The translations under genes and the position numbers were made by a program. A DNA stretch of 22,364 bases from an uncultured Lachnospiraceae bacterium (GTDB taxonomy: Bacteria > Bacillota > Clostridia > Lachnospirales > Lachnospiraceae), in assembly GCA_910588755.1 (NCBI GenBank), contig CAJUQZ010000066.1:1-22364 (forward strand). Direction: 5' to 3'. The notes beneath the pieces are model-generated. The model was not told the DNA's origin and did not search any database. It worked only from the letters and a program-made list of their open reading frames with translations. Positions 15,000 through 22,040 of this stretch are shown piece by piece (the first letter of the stretch is position 1; each line of letters begins with the position of its first letter).

Positions 15000-16126
15000 G
15001 CGGCACAAGCCAGGCCTGCGCCAGAATAGACGAGGCTGTCGCGGCGTACAATATCGACAGCAGAATAAACGGCAGGCTTTTATCAAAAACCCCCTATGGA
15101 AACGGTCACATCAATGACACGTTCCTCCTTCGCTATGAGCTACCGGACCAAGGCGAAAAAAAATATATCCTGCAGCGCATGAACCACGATATTTTTAAAA
15201 ATCCGCCGCTGCTCATGGAAAATATCGTCCATGTCACGGACTATCTGCGCGCTATCATCCGTTCCCGCGGCGGGGACCCGGAGCGCGAGACGTTAAATGT
15301 CCTAAAGACTGGCGATGGGGCAAGCTTTTTTCAGGACAGCGGCAACAACTACTGGAGGGTCTATCCTTTTATAGAGCGCTCTCTCTGTCTGGAAAAGGCA
15401 GGGAGCGCAAAAGACTTTTATGACAGCGCCGTCGCGTTTGGCAGCTTTCAGAAAATGCTGTCGGACTATCCGGCGGAGACGCTGCACGAGACCATCCCCA
15501 ATTTCCACAATACGCCCTCCCGCTTTCAGGATTTCAGGACAGCGGTGCAAAACGGCGACAGAAAACGCGCGGCACTTGCCGAAAAAGAGATTGCCTTCGC
15601 ACTCGACAGGGCCTCGGAGACCTCCGTCCTGACCTCCCTGCTCAGTATAGGCGCGCTGCCGCTTAAGGTGACGCACAACGACACTAAGCTCAACAATATC
15701 CTGTTTGACCAGGACACGGGCAAAGCGCTGTGCATCATCGACCTCGACACCGTCATGCCTGGACTCTCCCTCTACGACTTCGGCGACTCCATCCGTTTCG
15801 GTGCGAGCACGGGTGCCGAGGACGAGACCGACTTAGACAAGATCGAACTAGACTTATCCCTGTTTGAAGCCTTCACCAAAGGCTATCTCGAGGGCTGTGC
15901 CGGAAGCCTCACGGCAAAGGAGATCGAGTTGCTTCCTATGGGCGCAAAGCTGATGACCTATGAGTGCGGCATCCGGTTTCTGGCTGATTTCCTGACCGGG
16001 GACACCTATTTCAAGGTTCACCGGGCACAACACAACCTCGACCGGGCAAGGACACAATTCAAGCTGGTCGCGGACATGGAAGCGAAATGGGATCAAATGG
16101 CGGCGATCGTGGCAAAATATAAATGA
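14996..16126 (+). CDS. nahK: N-acetylhexosamine 1-kinase (NahK)
   Basis: The 376-residue protein is an aminoglycoside-phosphotransferase-fold kinase. It has YGNGHINDTFLL (about 34-45) for nucleotide binding, ILQRMNHDIF (58-67), the catalytic loop THNDTKLNNILF (His227, Asp229, Asn233/234) and the metal-binding IIDLDTVMPG (Asp249, Asp251). NahK phosphorylates GlcNAc or GalNAc at O1 with ATP, allowing direct conversion to UDP-sugars. The gene starts inside the phosphorylase stop (ATGA) with a GGGGG site 6 bases upstream, so the two enzymes are translationally coupled. A terminator follows. The galT- and galE-like genes (lnpC, lnpD) that complete the pathway in Bifidobacterium longum are absent here and must be supplied elsewhere. 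Confidence 0.93.
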   Translation: MSGTSQACARIDEAVAAYNIDSRINGRLLSKTPYGNGHINDTFLLRYELPDQGEKKYILQRMNHDIFKNPPLLMENIVHVTDYLRAIIRSRGGDPERETLNVLKTGDGASFFQDSGNNYWRVYPFIERSLCLEKAGSAKDFYDSAVAFGSFQKMLSDYPAETLHETIPNFHNTPSRFQDFRTAVQNGDRKRAALAEKEIAFALDRASETSVLTSLLSIGALPLKVTHNDTKLNNILFDQDTGKALCIIDLDTVMPGLSLYDFGDSIRFGASTGAEDETDLDKIELDLSLFEAFTKGYLEGCAGSLTAKEIELLPMGAKLMTYECGIRFLADFLTGDTYFKVHRAQHNLDRARTQFKLVADMEAKWDQMAAIVAKYK

Positions 16127-16138
16127 ATCAAGTAGGAG

Positions 16139-16175
16139 AAAAGCGTTTTGGTCTCGGCTGAAACGCTTTTCATTT
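16139..16175 (+). terminator. Terminator of the galacto-N-biose operon
   Basis: A 10-bp perfect stem AAAAGCGTTT / AAACGCTTTT (16139-16148 with 16161-16170) encloses a 12-base loop and is followed by T-rich sequence. It lies 12 bases after the nahK stop. Confidence 0.75.
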
Positions 16176-16406
16176 CTATATTTTCATTTCTATATTTTCT
16201 TTGCTATTTTGCGGACAAAGTGGTAGTATATTACAGTACGCACTATAACCGTTCAGCTATGCAGGACTGTCACGCGTCAGACCATGCAATGCCACGCTGC
16301 GATGTCAAAGCAATATACCTTAACTTGATCAATCTCAACCACTTTGCATTCTTATGCGGCTTGTATAATCCATATGCAGCACAGTACAAAGTCCTGGCTG
16401 AACTGT
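16171..16406. other. Intergenic stretch without recognised gene
   Basis: Between the operon terminator and the inverted-repeat element no frame has both a ribosome site and protein-like composition. A plus-strand frame open from 16148 lacks a ribosome site and begins inside the terminator. A TATAAT hexamer occurs at about 16367 but has no -35 at proper distance. The sequence may be part of a longer non-coding repeat together with the adjacent element. Confidence 0.4.
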
Positions 16407-16524
16407 TAGGAACTGTAAAGAGATAACATGACAATATTGCGCAGGATATGTCTTCGAGGGCACAGGTCAAAAAACGCAGGCATAGACAAGCAAGATTGTT
16501 ACGTTATTTCTTTACAGTTCCTTA
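16407..16524. repeat. MITE-like element with 34-bp imperfect terminal inverted repeats
   Basis: The left arm (16407-16440, containing GGAACTGTAAAGAGATAAC) and the right arm (16490-16524, reverse complement containing GGAACTGTAAAGAAATAAC) match over about 34 bases with only a few differences. The unit spans about 118 bases, is non-coding and is flanked on both sides by TTA, a possible 3-bp target duplication. The inner part also contains a small palindrome around CCTGTGCCC/GGGCACAGG. The features fit a short non-autonomous transposable element; they also fit a large RNA hairpin upstream of azlC. Confidence 0.55.
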
Positions 16525-16560
16525 CTACACCACCACAGATACAGAAATGAGGGTACGCTC

Positions 16561-17280
16561 TTGAAAACAAAAAACTATCAAAACGGACTGCGCGACGGGA
16601 TCGCCGTCGCGCTGGGCTATTTTGCCGTATCTTTTACATTTGGAATGGCGTCCGCGGCAGACGGGCTGAGCATATTCCAGGCGGTGCTGGTCTCACTCAC
16701 GAACGTGACCTCCGCCGGCCAGTTCTCCGGCCTTGCGATCATCGCCGCAGGCGGCACTTATATTGAGATTGCATTGACTCAATTGGTCATAAACCTGCGC
16801 TACTGCCTGATGTCCTTCTCCCTCGCGCAGAAGCTCAACCGCAATGCACCGCACTGGCACAGATATCTTATGGCATACAGTGTGACAGACGAGATCTTTG
16901 CGCTGGACGCAAGCCTTGACAGCCCCCTGTCGCCCGCCTACCACTACGGCATCACGAGCGTTGCCGTGCCAGGCTGGGTGCTTGGGACGCTCGCGGGCGC
17001 AGTGTCCGGTAACATTCTGCCCACCTTTGTGATCAGCGCCCTCGGCGTTGCCATCTACGGAATGTTCCTCGCTATCATCATACCGCCCGCGCGGAAAAAC
17101 CGGACAGTGCTGCTCGTCGTCCTGTCCGCGATGGGGCTAAGCTTCCTGTTCTCCGTCCTTCCATTGCTTCAAAAAGTTACGTCCGGCTTTGTCATTATCA
17201 TCACGACCGTGGCCGTCGCGGGCGTCGCGGCATGGCTGAGGCCGATCGAAGACGAAAACGTTAAAAACGAGGGAGACTGA
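16561..17280 (+). CDS. azlC: AzlC family branched-chain amino acid export protein
   Basis: The 239-residue membrane protein begins at a TTG with a GAGGG site 7 bases upstream. It shows the AzlC pattern GIAVALGYFAVSFTFGM, an Asn/Thr-rich SLTNVTSAGQFSGL segment, INLRYCLMSFSLAQKL, a YSVTDEIFAL segment and several hydrophobic helices. AzlC is the large subunit of the AzlCD exporter, which removes branched-chain amino acids (and toxic analogues in Bacillus). The small subunit follows 169 bases downstream, an unusually long gap for this pair, filled with A-rich repeats. Confidence 0.92.
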   Translation: MKTKNYQNGLRDGIAVALGYFAVSFTFGMASAADGLSIFQAVLVSLTNVTSAGQFSGLAIIAAGGTYIEIALTQLVINLRYCLMSFSLAQKLNRNAPHWHRYLMAYSVTDEIFALDASLDSPLSPAYHYGITSVAVPGWVLGTLAGAVSGNILPTFVISALGVAIYGMFLAIIIPPARKNRTVLLVVLSAMGLSFLFSVLPLLQKVTSGFVIIITTVAVAGVAAWLRPIEDENVKNEGD

Positions 17281-17313
17281 ATAAGGAAATGTTAAAACAA
17301 CTGAAAAAAGAAA

Positions 17314-17367
17314 CGGTATAACTTCAAGAAACGAAAGTATTTCAAAAAACGATATAACTTCAAAAAA
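17314..17367. repeat. Three 18-bp tandem repeats in an A-rich spacer
   Basis: Units at 17314-17331, 17332-17349 and 17350-17367 are degenerate copies of CGATATAACTTCAAAAAA; the first and third differ at two positions and the middle one is more diverged. Further AACTTCGAAAA fragments follow to about 17430. The whole azlC-azlD gap (17281-17449) is strongly A-rich on the coding strand and holds no gene on the plus strand. On the minus strand the repeat is open and reads as a Phe-rich low-complexity chain without a ribosome site. Confidence 0.75.
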
Positions 17368-17449
17368 ACCAAAAAAACTTCGAAAAAGACTACAAAAACC
17401 GCTAAGCATACTCCGGAAAAACTTCGAAAAATCAAAGGAGAACCACACT

Positions 17450-17767
17450 ATGGAACACAACATCTATCTTTATATCATTGTAATGGCAGGCGTGACATAC
17501 TTAATCCGCATGCTCCCATTGGCACTGTCCAAGAAAGAAATCACAAACATTTACATCAAATCCTTTTTATATTATGTCCCTTACGCCTGCCTTGCCGCCA
17601 TGACCTTTCCGGCAATCCTGCACTCCACTGCAAGCATGTACTCTGCGATTGCCGGGCTCGTCGCGGCTGTCATCGCGGCCTATAAGGGAAAAAGCCTGCT
17701 CACAGTCGCTCTTATTGCATGCGTGGCTGTGTTTATTGTGGAGAGGATTTTACCCCTTTTTCCATGA
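17450..17767 (+). CDS. azlD: AzlD domain protein
   Basis: The 105-residue protein has four hydrophobic segments and the family patterns VTYLIRMLPLAL near the N-terminus, SFLYYVPYACLAAMTFP in the middle, and an acidic/basic-poor C-terminal helix. AzlD proteins are the small partner of AzlC in branched-chain amino acid export. The ATG has an AAAGGAG site 9 bases upstream. The last 18 bases overlap, tail to tail, the end of the minus-strand gene that follows. Confidence 0.92.
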   Translation: MEHNIYLYIIVMAGVTYLIRMLPLALSKKEITNIYIKSFLYYVPYACLAAMTFPAILHSTASMYSAIAGLVAAVIAAYKGKSLLTVALIACVAVFIVERILPLFP

Positions 17768-18181
17768 TGATTTGATCTCCAAAATTTTCATGTCATCATC
17801 CACTGCCGGCTCGTATCCTATGACCGCTTCGTCAATCCCACAACGACTACAAAGCCTGGCAACATACATTGCCAGTTTGCCAAGTGCCTCCCTCGGTTCA
17901 TTTTGCTCCAAATCCCCAAACTGCTCTGCTGGAAAATTCAGTGTGATATCGGCAATCGCATCATCATAACCAATCAATATGATCACATTCTGTAATTCTT
18001 CCCCGAGCCAAATCCTTTTCAAGTACAAACTTCCTGTGCCACTGTCCGTGAAATGGTTCTCTAGGCTTTCCAGCTCTGAATATGTAAGATCCCTTTCCTT
18101 TGTCTGATCGTAAAAATGTGACGAAACCACATCTGACACATCAAATCTTATATATCCTCCCACAATCTGATCAAGATACAT
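17750..18181 (-). CDS. Unknown 143-aa protein
   Basis: The product is soluble and acidic, starting MYLDQIVGGYIRFDVSDVV, with a central LKRIWLGEELQNVIILIGYD and a C-terminal half reading ITLNFPAEQFGDLEQNEPRE followed by a helix with three Cys. I recognise no family; the small size and mixed fold would suit an immunity-type or regulatory protein, but nothing shows this. The ATG at 18181 has no clear ribosome site. The frame stays open upstream to a TGA at 18233-18235, and a GAGGAG site lies at 18229-18234, followed after 5-8 bases only by ATA or ATC. The original start may have been lost, or a rare start codon is used. Confidence 0.7.
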   Translation of the reverse strand: MYLDQIVGGYIRFDVSDVVSSHFYDQTKERDLTYSELESLENHFTDSGTGSLYLKRIWLGEELQNVIILIGYDDAIADITLNFPAEQFGDLEQNEPREALGKLAMYVARLCSRCGIDEAVIGYEPAVDDDMKILEIKSSWKKG

Positions 18182-18277
18182 TTTCTTGACATTCTTTAAA
18201 ATAATTTCCAGGTACTCGATTATATCAGCTCCTCAAACTCTTATTCGTTTACTTCGGCGGGCTCTCTGTTCCAGTTT

Positions 18278-18366
18278 GTGAAATGCACTTTTTACTCGAA
18301 CGTATATTCACTTGTTTTGCGGCCTCTCATTTTAAAATGATGAAATGCGCTTTTTTGCACGAATGT
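18278..18366 (-). repeat. Partial duplication of the nfi 3' end
   Basis: A stretch of about 26 bases downstream of the endonuclease V stop (18278-18303) resembles the last codons of that gene (18340-18366): GTGAAATGCACTTTTT against ATGAAATGCGCTTTTTT, then TCGAACGT against GCACGAATGT. The similarity is about three quarters, so this may be an old tail duplication or chance. Confidence 0.35.
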
Positions 18367-19036
18367 CCTGGTACTCCTTGCGCATCTGATGTGTCATAAG
18401 GTCAGCCAACCTGGTCGGCAGCGGCACATGGCTCTCCTTTGTAGTTAGCCTGTCTGCCATCTGAGTCGCTGTCTCTATGTCAACCGCGTTTCCGACAGAC
18501 AGAAATATCGGCCGCACATTCACATGCGTGCGCAATGCCCGTCCATACACTTCCCCGCCGACTCTGATATCTGTAAATGTCCCTGCAGTATTGGCAGGCA
18601 TATCATAGTCCGCACCCGCTATTTGATAATACCTCTTTGCTATCCCGACAGTTGCCTTATTGATTAATATACCAGCGTGTGTCGCCAATCCCATATGCCG
18701 TGGGTGGAGGTATCCATTGCCATCAAAAAACACGACATCAGGCACAATCTTTAATTTTTCGTATGCTTCCAGAAATACTGGGACCTCGCGAAACGCAAGA
18801 CAGCCCGGTATATATGGAACAAAGACCTGGTCCACATGGCTGACACGCTCTAGAACCTCCTGCGTATGGTAATCAATCACCACAATACAGCAAACTGCAT
18901 ACTCTGTCGCCTCTTCCTTCCAGTATGCCAGGTCCACCCCTGCCACCGTATTGACCTGCAGCAAATCCACCGTGTTTATTCGTGTCATCCTTCCAGCCAT
19001 CGCAATCTGCTGACTGATAAAATCCTGCTCTGACAT
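18332..19036 (-). CDS. nfi: Endonuclease V (deoxyinosine 3' endonuclease)
   Basis: The 234-residue protein has the endonuclease V motifs: AGVDLAYW with the first metal-binding Asp, YIPGCLAFREVP for substrate binding, DGNGYLHPRHMGLATHAG with the second Asp, and VGIAKRYY. It repairs deaminated adenine by nicking one base 3' of deoxyinosine. I chose the ATG at 19036 (MSEQDFISQQIAMAG), which aligns with the usual N-terminus and follows AGAGG by 9 bases. A TTG at 19081 also has an AAGGAG site 8 bases upstream, which would add 15 residues atypical of the family. It stands alone between unrelated genes. Confidence 0.93.
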   Translation of the reverse strand: MSEQDFISQQIAMAGRMTRINTVDLLQVNTVAGVDLAYWKEEATEYAVCCIVVIDYHTQEVLERVSHVDQVFVPYIPGCLAFREVPVFLEAYEKLKIVPDVVFFDGNGYLHPRHMGLATHAGILINKATVGIAKRYYQIAGADYDMPANTAGTFTDIRVGGEVYGRALRTHVNVRPIFLSVGNAVDIETATQMADRLTTKESHVPLPTRLADLMTHQMRKEYQDIRAKKRISSF

Positions 19037-19065
19037 TTTTCCATACCTCTTTATCCGCAGTTCCC

Positions 19066-19195
19066 ATACATATATCTCCAAAAACTGCTCTCCTTTACTA
19101 TTGGTGCACAGACCTTTTATCCAGGTTATTATACATATATCTCCAAAAACTGCTCTCCTTTGCTATTGGTGCGCAGACCTTTTATCCGCAGTCAT
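19066..19195. repeat. 65-bp tandem duplication upstream of nfi
   Basis: The units 19066-19130 and 19131-19195 share their first 57 bases with two differences. Shared parts include ATACATATATCTCC and a later ACTGCTCTCCTTT. On the minus strand each copy carries an AAAGGAG site, so the ribosome-binding region of nfi has been copied. A shorter match (TTTATCCGCAGT) just inside the nfi start suggests the duplication reached the first codons. No gene lies in 19196-19309. Confidence 0.85.
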
Positions 19196-19309
19196 TATTC
19201 ATCTATCTACTGCAAACTACTGAAGTTATCCTGTCATATAACAGTCCTGTGCCACGCGATACCCGCTTCTTTCCAAGATCTTTCTATATATGTCAGACGA
19301 CACAATTCC

Positions 19310-20500
19310 TCACTTGAGCATCTCCGCATGATTGACGATCGATGTATTGTACAAAAATAGGATATCCGCGTCTGCAAAATCCACGTACTCCCCAATCCGC
19401 GCAGAATCAATATAGCGCAGATCAATCAGCGTGATCTCCCTATAAGCCCCCAGCAACAGCGGTGCAAGACTGCTTGTGTAGGAATCCCTGAAAATAATCA
19501 GCCTCCTGTCCGTGACCGCGTCCGGGCTTACGATGACCTGCAGCGATGACGCCCCACCCGCAAACACATCATACTTGTCAAGACTCTTCCCATCGTCAAG
19601 ACGGTCGAGCTGGTACACAGGCTTTACTACCGCCCCTGCATCGCCAGGCAGATACACTTTTCCAGCAGCCTCCCCACCCAGCATATTCTCCTCAAGACTC
19701 CATACCGACGCCGTCTCTGTCACCTCATCCGCCAGGTACACGATCGTGTCTGGCTCCATCGGGAGTGCTGCCTGTCCATAGTACACACCATAGAAATCCA
19801 AAATCTCATGCTCTGTAAAGCCTGTCTCATAACCTTTTGAGAAATTTAAGGAGCCGCCCACCCCCATCGCGTCCGCAAGGTGATGCGCCACATCCAAAAT
19901 CCGCTCTTGCCGCCAGTGCGTGTCTGTGTGGTAATAGTCGTCAATCACGAGGTCTGAAATAATATCAATATAGCCAAAATCTGTACTCTTTGCAAGCTCC
20001 TGCGACAGCAGACGGATCATTCTGTCATAATCCATTGAAGGATACCCGTTTTTTTCCGCCAGAAAGTAATTCTTGTCCGGTACGATGGCATACCACACCT
20101 TCTGTTCTGGAAAATACTGCTGCCAGAGTCCCACCATCTTCGCCGAAAGGCGCTTTACTGACGCTTCATTCAACGGATATTCCAACTTTGAGGCATGATT
20201 ATCTACCACATAAATATCATTGTTTTCCTTCTGCCGCAGCACGTCATAGGCAAAATACGCCTTGATCCGCCGCAGTCCATCCCGAAATGGAAAATGATCT
20301 AACAGATATTCCTCCGTGTCGTCCATAAAGGACTTGTCCACAATGCTCCCCCATGTCAGCTCCGGCCTTTTTGCCAACCGCCGCCGCTCCGACCTAGACA
20401 CTGTCTCCTCCGGATCAACACTCCATATTACCATCAAGCCAATCAGACAAACCATAAAACTGCATGCTGCTATGCCCAGCTCCCATTTACCATGCTTCAC
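19310..20500 (-). CDS. DHHW/AlgX-like SGNH-fold protein
   Basis: The 396-residue protein has an N-terminal signal anchor (GIAACSFMVCLIGLMVIW, about 9-26) and an extracytoplasmic domain. This contains FPFRDGLRRIKAYF, a catalytic-type HTDTHW at 191-196 (Asp193, His195) and a late IIFRDSYTSSLAPLL carrying the probable nucleophilic Ser. This is the layout of DHHW/AlgJ-AlgX-type proteins, which pass acyl groups to exported polysaccharides with an MBOAT partner. I chose GTG 20500, with an AAAGGGGG site 6 bases upstream; a TTG at 20536 has none. It lies 71 bases after the MBOAT gene, its likely partner. Confidence 0.85.
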   Translation of the reverse strand: MKHGKWELGIAACSFMVCLIGLMVIWSVDPEETVSRSERRRLAKRPELTWGSIVDKSFMDDTEEYLLDHFPFRDGLRRIKAYFAYDVLRQKENNDIYVVDNHASKLEYPLNEASVKRLSAKMVGLWQQYFPEQKVWYAIVPDKNYFLAEKNGYPSMDYDRMIRLLSQELAKSTDFGYIDIISDLVIDDYYHTDTHWRQERILDVAHHLADAMGVGGSLNFSKGYETGFTEHEILDFYGVYYGQAALPMEPDTIVYLADEVTETASVWSLEENMLGGEAAGKVYLPGDAGAVVKPVYQLDRLDDGKSLDKYDVFAGGASSLQVIVSPDAVTDRRLIIFRDSYTSSLAPLLLGAYREITLIDLRYIDSARIGEYVDFADADILFLYNTSIVNHAEMLK

Positions 20501-20571
20501 CGTAATCCCCCTTTGCAGACACACATATGAACGCAACCACCTATGAAAAACCGACCCTTTTCAAAACCGAA

Positions 20572-22017
20572 TCAAAAACGGAAATACAAAAACGGATTAA
20601 ACGAACCGTCAATTAAATATGCCGTGCACAGCACCAGAAGTCCCACTGTCGCAACGGCCTTTGCCACACAAACCGCTACACTGCCAGTACGCCCTGTATC
20701 CAGCCGCTTCTGCAACTTTTCCCAGAGCCAGACTGGTATTGGTGTCGAACCGACCAGCCCGATGCCAAGCAGCACTGCCCGATTACGCAAGACATACGAA
20801 TACACTGCCAGCTGTGTGTTGTCCACACTGTGGGAAATACGGCTGCCAACGCCCAAAAGCGCCTGTATGTCTGCCCACGCTCCGGACAGACTGTCATTGT
20901 GAAATACCAGAAAACTGACTAGTATGATAATACATACATACACATGCCGCACCACAGACAGCACACTCTCCGGCAAAAATCTCCTACGGTCATACAGCTT
21001 GCCCAGCCCCTTCTCAAAGACCAGCAGCACCGCAAACATCAGGCCCCACACGATAAAGTTCCAGCCAGCCCCGTGCCACAGTCCTGTAAACAGCCATACC
21101 ACCAGGATATTCCAGATCCACCGCACCATGCCCACCCGGTTGCCACCCATCGGGATATAGACATAATCGCGAAACCACGCGCCGAGCGTAATGTGCCATC
21201 GCCGCCAGAACTCACTCACACTCCTCGAGATAAACGGATACTTGAAATTTTCGGGAAAACGAAAGCCAAGCATTCCTCCAAGCCCGATTGCCATATCCGA
21301 ATAACCTGAGAAATCAAAATAAATCTGGAGTGCCACCGCCACCGCATATGCCCATGACAGCAAAGTATTGCGCTGACCAAGCAAAGCAATATCGGACACA
21401 AACTCACCCGCCACATTGGCGATTAACACCTTTTTTCCAAGGCCCACCGCAAAGCGCACCATACCGCCGCCAAATCTCGAACGTATATTTGTGAAATCTG
21501 CCCCTTGCGCCAGCGTCTGCCCAATCTCACTATAGCGCACAATTGGTCCCGCCACTAGCTGGGGAAAGAGCGTCACATACGCCGCGTACGTAATTATGTT
21601 CTTCTGCCGCTCCACCCGCTCGTGGTACACATCAACACAATAGCTGGCAATCTGAAATGTATAAAAAGATATCCCGACCGGAAGCGCGACTGTCTTTGTC
21701 TGGATGCCAAATACTGTATTCATAAAAAAATTAAAGTACTTAAAATAAAACAGTGCCGCAAACGGCAAAAGAACAGACAGAATATAAAATATTCCGCCTG
21801 CTCTTGTCCCCTTAAATCTGTCCATCAGCCACAAAAGCACATAGGAGACCAGAATCTGCGATAGCATCAGGAACACATACACCGGCTCTCCCCATGCGTA
21901 AAACAGTAGCGACATCACAAAAAGCACGAGATTCCTACCTTTTTGCGGTGACGCGAAATACAGAAAAACAGTGGCTGGCAGAAAAAAATATAAAAATGTA
22001 ATACTGGAAAAAAGCAT
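20572..22017 (-). CDS. MBOAT family membrane O-acyltransferase (AlgI/DltB-like)
   Basis: The 481-residue protein has about 10-12 membrane helices and the MBOAT landmarks: LPVGISFYTFQIASYCVDVY (about 112-131), FDFSGYSDMAIGLG (234-247), FWRRWHITLGAWFRDYVYIP (270-289, His275) and the catalytic histidine in LFTGLWHGAGWNF (His315). It should move acyl groups from a cytoplasmic donor across the membrane to an acceptor handled by the DHHW protein. There are no D-alanine genes (dltA, dltC) nearby, so O-acetylation of a surface polysaccharide is more likely than teichoic acid D-alanylation. The ATG has an AGGAG site 8 bases upstream. Confidence 0.94.
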   Translation of the reverse strand: MLFSSITFLYFFLPATVFLYFASPQKGRNLVLFVMSLLFYAWGEPVYVFLMLSQILVSYVLLWLMDRFKGTRAGGIFYILSVLLPFAALFYFKYFNFFMNTVFGIQTKTVALPVGISFYTFQIASYCVDVYHERVERQKNIITYAAYVTLFPQLVAGPIVRYSEIGQTLAQGADFTNIRSRFGGGMVRFAVGLGKKVLIANVAGEFVSDIALLGQRNTLLSWAYAVAVALQIYFDFSGYSDMAIGLGGMLGFRFPENFKYPFISRSVSEFWRRWHITLGAWFRDYVYIPMGGNRVGMVRWIWNILVVWLFTGLWHGAGWNFIVWGLMFAVLLVFEKGLGKLYDRRRFLPESVLSVVRHVYVCIIILVSFLVFHNDSLSGAWADIQALLGVGSRISHSVDNTQLAVYSYVLRNRAVLLGIGLVGSTPIPVWLWEKLQKRLDTGRTGSVAVCVAKAVATVGLLVLCTAYLIDGSFNPFLYFRF

Positions 22018-22040
22018 ATTCGCCTCTCCTATGATATGTG

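Noticed and set aside
16148..16426. 92-codon plus-strand frame after nahK
   Set aside because: It starts in the loop of the terminator hairpin, has no ribosome site and ends inside the inverted-repeat element.
17137..17463. Minus-strand frame with Phe-rich repeats over the azlC-azlD gap
   Set aside because: The apparent peptide repeat is just the translation of the A-rich 18-bp DNA repeat; no ribosome site, and it overlaps azlC.
19066..19195. CRISPR array or phage attachment site
   Set aside because: Only two directly adjoining units without distinct spacers, and no integrase, tRNA or cas gene nearby.
20572..22017. DltB of a teichoic acid D-alanylation operon
   Set aside because: No dltA, dltC or dltD-type neighbours are visible, and the adjacent DHHW protein fits polysaccharide O-acylation better.
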